A stretch of 64,000 bases of DNA from JBNKFV01 sp050290265 (GTDB taxonomy: Bacteria > Pseudomonadota > Gammaproteobacteria > Pseudomonadales > Cellvibrionaceae): NCBI GenBank assembly GCA_050290265.1, contig JBNKHI010000013.1:1-64000 (forward strand). Direction: 5' to 3'. This document shows, piece after piece, positions 24,434-33,267 of this stretch. The notes under the pieces are model-generated. The model made no database searches. It was given only the letters and a program-made list of their open reading frames with translations, and was not told the origin of the DNA. Position 1 is the stretch's first letter, and every line of letters begins with the position of its first letter. The translations under genes were made by a program, and so were the position numbers.

Positions 24434-26638
24434 TTATTTGAGATCAAAGCGGTCATTAGTCATAACTTTTGTCCACGCTGCAATGAAATCCTCGGTAAAC
24501 TTATTCTTCGCATCGTTTGCTGCGTACACTTCCGCAATCGCTCTCAGTTCTGTATTAGAACCAAAGATCAGATCCACAGGACTAGCGGTCCATTTAAGTT
24601 TGCCCGATTTACGATCTCGGCCTTCATAAATACCATCGTCTGAAGCTTTACTCCAAACGGTAGACATATCCAGCAGATTGACAAAGAAGTCATTTGTTAG
24701 CTTACCGGGCTGCTGGGTTAACACGCCCACCGAGGATTGTTTCGTGTTCGCATTCAACGCGCGCATTCCCCCTATTAGCACAGTCATTTCCGGTACGGTT
24801 AAGTTCAGCAAGTCAGCCCGCTCAACCAGCATTTCTGCGGGTGACTGATCATTGTCGTCGCCGTAATAATTTCGGAATGCGTCGGCAGTCGGCTCCAGAA
24901 CAGCAAATGATTTCACATCCGTCATTTCCTGACTGGCATCCATACGGCCAGGCTTAAACGGAACGGAGATTTTTTGACCCGCAGCTTTTGCCGCTTCTTC
25001 AATCGCCGTTGCGCCACCCAGCACAATGAGATCAGCTAACGAGATTTTAGTTTTCCCGGATTTGGCATTGAAACGCTGCTGGATCGCTTCTAACTTCGCT
25101 AGCACTTTAGTCAATTCATCGGGGTTGTTAGCTGCCCAATCTTTTTGTGGTGCCAAACGAATGCGCGCACCATTTGCACCCCCACGCATATCGGTATCAC
25201 GATAACTGGCTGCTGACGCCCATGCAGTTCTAACCAATTCAGGGCCAGTTAAACCTGAGTCCAAAATTGCCTTTTTCAGTTTTTTAACGTCTCCATTGTT
25301 AACCAGTTTATGATTAACTGCAGGAATTGGATCTTGCCAAGCCAAGACTTCTTGCGGGACTTCGTCACCTAAGTAGCGTGCGCGTGGCCCCATGTCGCGG
25401 TGATTTAATTTAAACCATGCTTTGGCAAACGCGAGTTCAAATTGCTCAGGATTGTTAAGAAAACGTTGCGCAATTTTTCGAAACTCCGGGTCTTCCCTAA
25501 GAGCGATATCCGTTGTAAACATGATGGGAGCATGCCGTTTGCTGGAATCATGTGCATCGGGCACCAGGTTCGCAGCTGCGTCCGAGTCTGGTATCCACTG
25601 TGTCGCACCGGCAGGGCTTTTGGTTTTTACCCAATTGAAGTTAAATAAATTTTGCAGATAATTCGTTGTCCACTGAGTGGGGGATACCGTCCAGGCGCCT
25701 TCTAGTCCACTGGTAATCGTATCTTCTGCGTTGCCCTTGCCGCATTTGTTTTTCCAGCCCAAACCCTGCTGCTCGATACCGGCGGCAGCTGGCTCTGCGC
25801 CTAAACAATCTGCAGGCTTTGCACCGTGTGCTTTACCAAAAGTATGGCCACCAGCAATTAACGCAACAATTTCTTCATCATTCATTGCCATTCGACCGAA
25901 TGACATGCGAATGTCTGCAGCCGCAGCGATGGGATCAGGCTTACCATGCGGTCCTTCTGGATTAACGTAGATAAGTCCCATTTCTACTGCTGCCAAAGGT
26001 CCTTTGAGTTTACCCTTTTTGTCGCGCCGCTCATCTGTCAGCATTTTTCTTTCCGGGCCCCAATAAACAAGATCGGGTTCCCAATCATCTTCACGGCCGC
26101 CAGCAAAACCAAAGGTTTTAAAGCCCATAGACTCTAACGCTACGTTACCTGTTAGCGCGATCAAGTCTGCCCAGGATATATTGCGCCCGTACTTTTGTTT
26201 TACCGGCCATAACAAGCGTCGGGCTTTGTCGAGGTTGGCATTATCTGGCCAGCTATTTAACGGGTTAAAGCGTTGCTGTCCGCCACCGGCCCCTCCGCGA
26301 CCATCATTAACTCGGTAAGTACCTGCAGCATGCCAGGCCATACGGATAAAAAATGGCGCATAGGTGCCGTAGTCTGCAGGCCACCAGTCTTGAGAATCGG
26401 TTAATACTAGCTCAATGTCATTTTTGACCGCCTGTAAGTCGAGGCTTTCAAACGCTTTTGCATAGTTAAACCCCTCTCCCATAGGGCTAGATTCCGGGTT
26501 GTGGGCACGTAATTGACTGAGATTTAGCTGCTCAGGCCACCAAAACTGGTTTGATTTTATGTCGGAACCGGCGAACGCCTGCAGAGATGAAAGGCTGACT
26601 GCGATCGCTGCGGCTAGTGGCAGTTTTTTTATTAACAT
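24434..26638 (-). CDS. katG: Catalase-peroxidase with signal peptide (exported KatG)
   Basis: Bifunctional haem enzyme that removes hydrogen peroxide. The 734-residue product has the distal Arg-Trp-His in PFFIRMAWHAAGTYR, the Tyr and Met of the Met-Tyr-Trp adduct (GLIYVNPEGP and ADIRMSFGRM), the proximal His in IAGGHTFGKAHGA, and the degenerate second peroxidase domain after about residue 440. Unlike cytosolic KatG it begins with a clear signal peptide (MLIKKLPLAAAIAVSLSSLQ, then AFA-GSD), placing it in the periplasm like KatP/KatG2 types. An inverted repeat at 26735-26755 lies about 100 bp upstream of the start. Transcribed alone, between terminators. Confidence 0.96.
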   Translation of the reverse strand: MLIKKLPLAAAIAVSLSSLQAFAGSDIKSNQFWWPEQLNLSQLRAHNPESSPMGEGFNYAKAFESLDLQAVKNDIELVLTDSQDWWPADYGTYAPFFIRMAWHAAGTYRVNDGRGGAGGGQQRFNPLNSWPDNANLDKARRLLWPVKQKYGRNISWADLIALTGNVALESMGFKTFGFAGGREDDWEPDLVYWGPERKMLTDERRDKKGKLKGPLAAVEMGLIYVNPEGPHGKPDPIAAAADIRMSFGRMAMNDEEIVALIAGGHTFGKAHGAKPADCLGAEPAAAGIEQQGLGWKNKCGKGNAEDTITSGLEGAWTVSPTQWTTNYLQNLFNFNWVKTKSPAGATQWIPDSDAAANLVPDAHDSSKRHAPIMFTTDIALREDPEFRKIAQRFLNNPEQFELAFAKAWFKLNHRDMGPRARYLGDEVPQEVLAWQDPIPAVNHKLVNNGDVKKLKKAILDSGLTGPELVRTAWASAASYRDTDMRGGANGARIRLAPQKDWAANNPDELTKVLAKLEAIQQRFNAKSGKTKISLADLIVLGGATAIEEAAKAAGQKISVPFKPGRMDASQEMTDVKSFAVLEPTADAFRNYYGDDNDQSPAEMLVERADLLNLTVPEMTVLIGGMRALNANTKQSSVGVLTQQPGKLTNDFFVNLLDMSTVWSKASDDGIYEGRDRKSGKLKWTASPVDLIFGSNTELRAIAEVYAANDAKNKFTEDFIAAWTKVMTNDRFDLK

Positions 26639-26734
26639 GATGATTTCCCTGTATTAAACAAATTAAATTGAGGTGCTAACGGAGAAACATTGTTGGCCAT
26701 CACGACAAATAGTTTAAATTAATAAAATAGATCG

Positions 26735-26755
26735 GCCTAATAGCTATAATTAGGC
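26735..26755. promoter_or_regulatory. Inverted repeat upstream of katG (possible operator)
   Basis: GCCTAAT, 7-nt spacer AGCTATA, ATTAGGC: a perfect 7-bp inverted repeat about 100 bp upstream of katG. A regulator such as OxyR is plausible for a peroxidase gene, but I could not fit the full four-element OxyR pattern, so this is only a candidate operator. Confidence 0.35.
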
Positions 26756-26812
26756 ACGCTGGATTTCATTGGTTTTGAGGTTGATACAGTTGCGAACGAT
26801 AGACCGCTCATT

Positions 26813-26845
26813 AAAAAAGCCGATTAACTTTCATTAATCGGCTTT
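26813..26845 (-). terminator. Minus-strand terminator upstream of katG
   Basis: Perfect 12-bp stem AAAGCCGATTAA / TTAATCGGCTTT with a 6-nt loop. On the minus strand it is followed by six T, a good intrinsic terminator. It sits upstream of katG on the katG strand, so it must end a transcript that starts to its right, between it and 27063. Confidence 0.7.
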
Positions 26846-27063
26846 CGTACGGAACGATAAGGAATTTATACAATGGCTTAGCCTCAGATCTGTTCAGCTA
26901 TTTCAACTGCCCAGCGTGGTATTCATTTTCGAGAACGGTGCGTCTGCCACCACCTCATCGTTACCTTGTGCTGTGTGGTTTCTTTTAAATTTTCCACGGC
27001 ACGAAACTACGCCTACCTTGTTAAGATCTCAATTTAATTTGTGTCACCCAAGTAAATCATAGT
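26846..27063 (-). other. Intergenic stretch that may encode a small RNA
   Basis: About 220 bp between the ppsA terminator (27064-27107) and the minus-strand terminator at 26813-26845. No convincing ORF was seen on either strand. Because the intrinsic terminator needs a transcript and ppsA is already terminated, a short untranslated RNA read on the minus strand is possible. I recognised no known RNA family. The remaining 26639-26812 holds the katG upstream region. Confidence 0.3.
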
Positions 27064-27107
27064 CTTAACAAAAAACAGGAACCCTGAGGTTCCTGTTTTT
27101 TGTTAAG
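27064..27107. terminator. Strong terminator after ppsA
   Basis: Perfect 20-bp inverted repeat: CTTAACAAAAAACAGGAACC, loop CTGA, then its exact complement. A and T runs on both sides allow termination in either direction; it lies 24 bp beyond the ppsA stop. Confidence 0.85.
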
Positions 27108-27130
27108 CAGTTTTGGTGAATTCAGCAAAC

Positions 27131-29497
27131 TTACTGGTTTTCCGCCAGAAACATCCAGGTTTCCTGTACCGTATCCGGCGTCAGAGAAACACTGCTAATA
27201 CCCTGTTCCATCAACCAACGCGCCAAATCAGGATGATCGGACGGGCCCTGCCCGCAAATACCGACATACTTGCCTTGCTTGCGGCAGGCTTCAATCGCCA
27301 TACTCAACATTTTCTTCACAGCAGCATTGCGCTCATCGAATAAATGCGCAACGAGACCCGAATCGCGATCCAAACCTAAAGTCAGCTGCGTCATGTCGTT
27401 TGAGCCGATAGAGAATCCATCAAAATACTCTAAAAACTCTTCTGCCAGCACCGCATTCGACGGCAATTCGCACATCATAATAATTTTTAGGCCATCTTCC
27501 CCACGAACCAAGCCATTTTCAGCAAGAATTTCTGATACACGCTGGGCCTCACTGACCGTCCGCACAAACGGAATCATCAGCCAAACATTTTTCAGACCCA
27601 ACTGCTCACGCACTTTGTGCATGGCTTTACATTCAAGGTCAAAACACGGACGGAAACTATCCGCGATATATCGCGAAGCGCCACGGAAACCAATCATTGG
27701 ATTTTCTTCTTCCGGTTCGTACTGACGCCCCCCCACCAGATTCGCGTATTCGTTGGACTTAAAGTCTGACAAGCGCACAATCACTTTATTCGGGTAGAAA
27801 GAAGCAGCGATAGTGGCGACACCTTCAACAATTTTTTCTACATAAAAATCAACTGGAGACGCATAGCCAGCCGTCATACGATCGATAGTCGCTTTAGTGT
27901 CTGCATCCTGCTGGTCATAGTTCATCAGCGCTTTCGGGTGAATACCAATTTCGCGGTTAATAATAAATTCCAAACGTGCAAGGCCTACGCCTTTATTGGG
28001 CAACTGAGCAAAACTCATCGCACGATCAGGGTTAGCCACATTCATCATTACGTCGATATTCAATGCCGGCATTTCCGACACATCGCTGGTAATCACATCA
28101 AAGTCGAGAATACCGGCATAGATATTACCCGTATCACCCTCGGCACAACTTACCGTTGCTTGCGCACCATTCTGCAAACGCAAAGTGGCATCACCACAGC
28201 CCACTACGGCGGGAATACCCAGTTCGCGGGCAATAATCGCCGCGTGGCAAGTACGACCACCGCGATTGGTCACAATGGCAGAACAGCGCTTCATCACCGG
28301 CTCCCAGTCCGGGTCGGTCATATCGGTAACCAGTACATCGCCATTTTGCACCTGATCCATTTCTTCCAAACCCGACACAACACGCACGGTACCTGCACCA
28401 ATTTTATGACCGATCGATCGGCCCTCGGCCAATACTTCCGACTGACCTTTCAGAACATAACGTTCCATACTGGTGGCTGACATTTGACTGCGTACCGTTT
28501 CTGGTCGCGCCTGTAAAATATAGAGTTTCTGATCGTCACCATCTTTACCCCATTCAATATCCATGGGGCGGCCGTAGTGCTTCTCAATAATCACGGCTTG
28601 CTTGGCCAGCGCTACCACATCGGCATCCGTCAAAGAATATTGGCTTTGCTCAGCGTCATCCACCGCCACCACCTGCACGGATTTACCGGCACTGGCTTCG
28701 GCACCATAAACCATTTTTTCACGCTTACTGCCGAGCTTGCGGCGAATAACACTGTTATAGCCTTGCGCCAATGTGGGTTTGTGTACGTAGAACTCGTCTG
28801 GGTTTACCGCACCCTGTACTACCATTTCACCCAAACCGTAGGATGAGGTAATAAAGACCATGTCGTTATGGCCAGATTCCGTATCCATGGTGAACATCAC
28901 ACCCGCGGCTCCGGTTTCACTGCGCACCATGCGCTGAATACCCGCAGACAAGGCCACTTCACGGTGATCAAAACCCTGATGTACACGGTAGGAAATGGCG
29001 CGATCGTTGAACAGTGAAGCAAAAACTTCTTTGACTGAGTGCAGAACATTTTCCACACCGCGAATATTCAGAAAGGTTTCCTGCTGACCAGCGAATGATG
29101 CATCGGGCAAGTCTTCTGCCGTCGCCGAAGAACGTACAGCAACGGAAATATCATCCAAATCACCACACAACGCTGTATAACCGTCGCGAATCGCCTGTTC
29201 TAAAGCGGGCGTAAAAGGTGTTTCGATAACCCACTCACGGATCTTTTTACCCGCTTCAGCTAATGCATTAACATCTTCAATATCTAACTCGTCCAGCAGA
29301 TCGTGAATGCGCGCGTCAATTCCACTCTGGCTTAAGAAAGTTCGAAAAGCATCTGCCGTCGTAGCGAAACCAGTGGGTACAGACACCCCCAAATTGGCTA
29401 GGTTGCTGATCATTTCACCCAGAGACGCATTTTTGCCGCCGACCTGTTCTACATCGTTCATACCTAGCTGTTCAAAAGGAAGAGTTTGTACTGTCAC
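27131..29497 (-). CDS. ppsA: Phosphoenolpyruvate synthase (pyruvate, water dikinase)
   Basis: Makes PEP from pyruvate and ATP (giving AMP and phosphate) for gluconeogenic growth. The 788-residue product has the N-terminal ATP-grasp domain (QLGMNDVEQVGGKNASLGEM, VRSSATAEDLPDASFAGQQE), the phosphohistidine swivelling domain (GGRTCHAAIIARELGIPAVV) and the C-terminal PEP/pyruvate barrel ending with the catalytic Cys (GICGQGPSDHP). Its dedicated regulator PpsR is encoded at 32385, divergent, with a TonB receptor gene between them. Ppc at 46469 competes for the same PEP pool. Confidence 0.97.
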   Translation of the reverse strand: MTVQTLPFEQLGMNDVEQVGGKNASLGEMISNLANLGVSVPTGFATTADAFRTFLSQSGIDARIHDLLDELDIEDVNALAEAGKKIREWVIETPFTPALEQAIRDGYTALCGDLDDISVAVRSSATAEDLPDASFAGQQETFLNIRGVENVLHSVKEVFASLFNDRAISYRVHQGFDHREVALSAGIQRMVRSETGAAGVMFTMDTESGHNDMVFITSSYGLGEMVVQGAVNPDEFYVHKPTLAQGYNSVIRRKLGSKREKMVYGAEASAGKSVQVVAVDDAEQSQYSLTDADVVALAKQAVIIEKHYGRPMDIEWGKDGDDQKLYILQARPETVRSQMSATSMERYVLKGQSEVLAEGRSIGHKIGAGTVRVVSGLEEMDQVQNGDVLVTDMTDPDWEPVMKRCSAIVTNRGGRTCHAAIIARELGIPAVVGCGDATLRLQNGAQATVSCAEGDTGNIYAGILDFDVITSDVSEMPALNIDVMMNVANPDRAMSFAQLPNKGVGLARLEFIINREIGIHPKALMNYDQQDADTKATIDRMTAGYASPVDFYVEKIVEGVATIAASFYPNKVIVRLSDFKSNEYANLVGGRQYEPEEENPMIGFRGASRYIADSFRPCFDLECKAMHKVREQLGLKNVWLMIPFVRTVSEAQRVSEILAENGLVRGEDGLKIIMMCELPSNAVLAEEFLEYFDGFSIGSNDMTQLTLGLDRDSGLVAHLFDERNAAVKKMLSMAIEACRKQGKYVGICGQGPSDHPDLARWLMEQGISSVSLTPDTVQETWMFLAENQ

Positions 29498-29991
29498 GTC
29501 GAATCCTCAAGTGGTTGTATCGATAAGGCCCGGATAATAATTCATTGCCACTAGCAATCAAAGGCTGCGCCAGCTAAACACGGCAATACTTAGCATTCAT
29601 GGCACAAATAGAAACTCGGGTTAAGCTATATCCCGGTTAAAACCGTTGAATTTAATTACAGTTACACGAAAATTACCCTAAACCCCGCCTGACAGAGGCA
29701 GATTTATCACCCATAGTCAAAATTCAAGCTATAGTCATAGTCGATACTATAAATAAATCTGCGTCACCAAAAATCATTGCATTACAGGATGTAAATCATG
29801 CGAGTCCCGCCCTCTTCGCGCTACACTTTTAATTGACCGACATAAATGCCTGAACTAGACTAGCAGCGGGAAAGTGGATCCAAAAAAATAAAAAAAGATC
29901 AATAAACGATCAAAAAACCCATGGAAAAGACTATCCTGCTGTACCTATGAATCCAATATCTAACTATAATATAGAATCAAGGAACGCCAAG
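29498..29991. other. Divergent promoter region between ppsA and the TonB receptor gene
   Basis: About 490 bp without a credible ORF. It should hold the promoters of ppsA (leftward) and of the receptor gene (rightward). The receptor's ribosome site AAGGA (29979-29983) is clear; I did not identify a confident promoter or operator. Confidence 0.5.
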
Positions 29992-32214
29992 ATGAAAAGA
30001 AATAGCCTAAAACCCATTATCGCCTCTATAGCCGCAACAGCGCTCGCACCGATGCTGAGCTCTGCTGCAGAACTGGAAGAAGTGGTCGTCACCGCACAGA
30101 AGCGCGAACAAAGCCTCCAGGATGTCAGTGCCGCTGTAACTGCTTTTGGCGGCCAGCAATTGACTGAGTCACAAATCAATAATATTGAAGATCTGCAAGT
30201 CATGCTGCCCGGTCTAACCTTTGGTAATGATTTTAACTTCGCCAAAATTTTTGTGCGTGGCGTCGGCATGAGCAGTTCATTTGCTGGCATCGACCCCTCT
30301 GTTGCGCTGCACGTAGACGGCGCTGTTATTTCGCAAGCTGCGGCCCAGTTCACCTCACTCTATGATTTAGAGCGTGTAGAAGTATTGCGCGGTCCACAGG
30401 GTACTCTTTATGGTCGAAATGCAACCGGCGGCTCCATTAATTTGATTACGGCCAAACCTACCGAAGAATTTGAAGGCTACACCAATGTTACCGTGGGCGG
30501 ACCTGACCTAAACTACATTGGCGAGGGCGCTATCAGTGGCCCATTAACAGAAAAGGTTCTGGGTCGTATAGCTGCACGCGTGCAAAAACGTGAAGGGTTT
30601 GGCATCCATACTGGCACAGGCAAAGATATTGATGACGCAGACAAACAAGGGGTTCGTGGCCAACTGCACTTCTTGATTAGTGACAAAGCTGACAACCTGC
30701 TAGCTGCCGAATACTACGAAGAAGATGAGAATTCACGGGCAGTGAAGTTTATTCGAGCGTCTTTTCCAGATACTACCAACCCGGGATTACAGGCAATAGG
30801 TTTACCTGACGTATATCCAAACTCCCGTAACGCTGGCGGTGACTTTGTTCCTACCGCAAAGCTGGATACCACTTCTGTTACAAACACACTAAATATTGAC
30901 GTCAGTGAGTTGTTAAGTATCAAATCCATCACTAACTGGCGCGAATTTTCTAATGAGTTGCTTCAAGATTTCGATGTATCTGACACGGTTAATGGCACCC
31001 TGCCACCTTCACCCACGTCAACGACTCAGCTGCAAACGATCGATACAGAGCAAGTATCTGAAGAAGTTCAGTTCATTTTTAATGCTGACAACTGGCGCGG
31101 CGTGGCAGGTCTGTACTATTTTGACGAGTCGATAGACAGTGGCGTCATTATCGGTCGGGATCCCATTAATGCCCAAGACAAAGCACGCGTTTATGTTTTA
31201 GCCAATATGGACGTATCCGCTTACGCCGCGTTTGGTAACATGACTTATGACCTCACTGACCAATTTGCCATCAAACTGGGGGCTCGCTACTCGCATGAGA
31301 AGCGGGAAGTTGAAAACCTCTTCGGTGTAGCACCACCACCAGCACCTGCAGCAATCTTTGATCCAGTCAAAAACACCAGTAAAACCTATTCGGATTTCAC
31401 ACCAGAAATTGGCGTAGAATACCGAACTGAGGGCGATACCCTATTCTTCGCCACTTATTCAGAAGGTTTTAAAAGCGGTACAGCCAACCTTGGGGAAAGA
31501 AGCCCTTCTCTTGTCGACCCAGAAACTATCGACAACCTGGAAATCGGTATGAAAGGCCAGTTTCTCGACAACTCACTTCAACTCAACATCGCAGCATTTA
31601 TCTACAAAGTAGATGACGCGCAGTTTGACAGAACCTTCCCAATCCCGGTGCCTCCATTCTTTTCAGCGAAATTAGAAAACGCTGCGAAAACTGACGGTAA
31701 AGGTATTGAGATTGAAACCAAGTGGGCAGCCACAGATCGCTTAACACTGGATATGAACGCAACGTTTTACGATATTAAATTCGATGAATTCGAGTCTCTA
31801 GACCCACTCAACGAAGATCTATTTGGTGCAGCTAGTGGCAGCGTTTCAACCACAAGCCTCGACGGCAACACGCCTCGTAACACACCCGAATGGACCTACA
31901 ATGTGCATGCGGCTTACGACTTACCCTTGGAAACGGGTGCAACTCTGACTTTCGCTGGCAACTACGCTAGAAAAGGTGAACAGTTCTATACCGAGTTTAA
32001 CAATCCAGTCATGGGCACAGGTGCCTACGGAATCTTGGATGCGAACGTGCTCTACACCTCTGCTGACGAACGCACGACTGTAAACTTCTGGGGTAAGAAC
32101 CTGACTGACGAAATGGTATTGTCTGGCGCCTTTGCTATCTCCACTAGCCGCACGATAACCGGGACTTACCTGCCGCCACGTCAATACGGTGTAACCGTAG
32201 GCTATAAGTTCTAA
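29992..32214 (+). CDS. TonB-dependent outer membrane receptor
   Basis: Outer-membrane active transporter for a substrate that cannot be told from sequence. I start it at the ATG at 29992 (740 residues) because AAGGA lies 8 nt upstream; an ATG at 29947 adds residues before the signal peptide. The signal peptide (MKRNSLKPIIASIAATALAP, LSSAA) is followed by the TonB box region ELEEVVVTAQKREQSLQDV, the plug domain (DLERVEVLRGPQGTLYGRNA) and the barrel, ending with YGVTVGYKF, a typical C-terminal aromatic. The type is common in marine Gammaproteobacteria and sphingomonads. No TonB/ExbBD or degradative genes are adjacent. A strong terminator follows. Confidence 0.93.
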   Translation: MKRNSLKPIIASIAATALAPMLSSAAELEEVVVTAQKREQSLQDVSAAVTAFGGQQLTESQINNIEDLQVMLPGLTFGNDFNFAKIFVRGVGMSSSFAGIDPSVALHVDGAVISQAAAQFTSLYDLERVEVLRGPQGTLYGRNATGGSINLITAKPTEEFEGYTNVTVGGPDLNYIGEGAISGPLTEKVLGRIAARVQKREGFGIHTGTGKDIDDADKQGVRGQLHFLISDKADNLLAAEYYEEDENSRAVKFIRASFPDTTNPGLQAIGLPDVYPNSRNAGGDFVPTAKLDTTSVTNTLNIDVSELLSIKSITNWREFSNELLQDFDVSDTVNGTLPPSPTSTTQLQTIDTEQVSEEVQFIFNADNWRGVAGLYYFDESIDSGVIIGRDPINAQDKARVYVLANMDVSAYAAFGNMTYDLTDQFAIKLGARYSHEKREVENLFGVAPPPAPAAIFDPVKNTSKTYSDFTPEIGVEYRTEGDTLFFATYSEGFKSGTANLGERSPSLVDPETIDNLEIGMKGQFLDNSLQLNIAAFIYKVDDAQFDRTFPIPVPPFFSAKLENAAKTDGKGIEIETKWAATDRLTLDMNATFYDIKFDEFESLDPLNEDLFGAASGSVSTTSLDGNTPRNTPEWTYNVHAAYDLPLETGATLTFAGNYARKGEQFYTEFNNPVMGTGAYGILDANVLYTSADERTTVNFWGKNLTDEMVLSGAFAISTSRTITGTYLPPRQYGVTVGYKF

Positions 32215-32249
32215 ATCAGGCTAAGGCTGAAAATAGTTCTACACTAAAA

Positions 32250-32276
32250 ACACCGCCTTTTGGCGGTGTTTTTTTT
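32250..32276 (+). terminator. Terminator after the TonB receptor gene
   Basis: 8-bp stem ACACCGCC / GGCGGTGT with loop TTTT followed by seven T: a textbook intrinsic terminator separating the receptor from ppsR. Confidence 0.92.
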
Positions 32277-32384
32277 CTTCAACAGAATCATAATCACAGA
32301 TTAATTTTAGCCCCCTGGTTGTTGCCAGCCCCCATTCATTGCCATAATGGCTCAAACAATAGTAGCCCTATGGAACCGATACTC

Positions 32385-33212
32385 ATGCCTCTACGCTATG
32401 CATTTTATATTTCTGACAGTACCGGCATCACCTCAGAGACGCTTGGCAATGCCCTGCTCCCGTTATTTAAAACCACTGAATTTCGCAAAGTGTTTTTACC
32501 CTACACCGACACACTGGAAAAGGCAGAAAAAGCTGTTGCGCAAATTAATCAGGCAGCAGCAGAAACCGGTGAACGACCGCTTATTTTTGACACGATTATG
32601 AACCTGGAGATTAGAACAAAAATTGCCAGTTCCAGTGGGTTTCTGGTTGATATTATTGGTACATTCCTACCTTCGTTGGAAAAAGAACTCGGCGCTGCGT
32701 CTTCCTACCAAACCGGTCAATCACACGACAACCCAAGTGAAGATCGCGCATTACAGCGCATGAATGCAGTAAACTATGCACTGGATACTGACGACGGGGT
32801 ACACCCCACGTATTACGAAGAAGCCGATGTTATCCTCATTGGTGTTTCGCGCAGTGCAAAAACACCCACCTGTCTTTACATCGCCATGCAATATGGAATC
32901 ATGGCGGCAAACTGGCCGTTAACAGAAGAAGACTTAAATAAAGGCGTATTGCCACAAAAACTGCTGCAATATAAGGAAAAATTGTTTGGACTGACGATTG
33001 CCCCTAATCGCCTTGCGAAAATTCGCCAGGAACGCCGTGCAGATTCACGCTATGCAAGCCTAAAACAATGCGAATGGGAAATAAGAGAAACGGAATTCCT
33101 TTACCGCAAATGGGGCATACCTTGCATTGATACAACCGCAATTTCTGTCGAAGAAATTTCTACACATATCATTATGGAAAAGAACCTCAATCGCCGTGTC
33201 CAAAAATGTTAA
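32385..33212 (+). CDS. ppsR: PEP synthase regulatory protein (kinase/pyrophosphorylase) PpsR
   Basis: Bifunctional DUF299-family enzyme that inactivates PEP synthase by ADP-dependent phosphorylation of a Thr and reactivates it by Pi-dependent dephosphorylation. The product (275 residues from the ATG at 32385, with GGA 10 nt upstream; E. coli 277) has the N-terminal YAFYISDSTGITSETLGNAL and the P-loop-like GVSRSAKTPTCLYIAMQYG. An ATG at 32370 is in frame but lacks a ribosome site. Its target is PpsA, encoded divergently at 27131-29497. Confidence 0.95.
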   Translation: MPLRYAFYISDSTGITSETLGNALLPLFKTTEFRKVFLPYTDTLEKAEKAVAQINQAAAETGERPLIFDTIMNLEIRTKIASSSGFLVDIIGTFLPSLEKELGAASSYQTGQSHDNPSEDRALQRMNAVNYALDTDDGVHPTYYEEADVILIGVSRSAKTPTCLYIAMQYGIMAANWPLTEEDLNKGVLPQKLLQYKEKLFGLTIAPNRLAKIRQERRADSRYASLKQCEWEIRETEFLYRKWGIPCIDTTAISVEEISTHIIMEKNLNRRVQKC

Positions 33213-33267
33213 ATCATTGGCAACACTCACTTAATGTTACCGCTCAAATCACAAGGTTAATCAATTT

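Noticed and set aside
26735..26755. Definite OxyR site for katG
   Set aside because: The inverted repeat is real, but the ATAG-N7-CTAT spacing of a full OxyR site could not be matched; kept only as a candidate operator.
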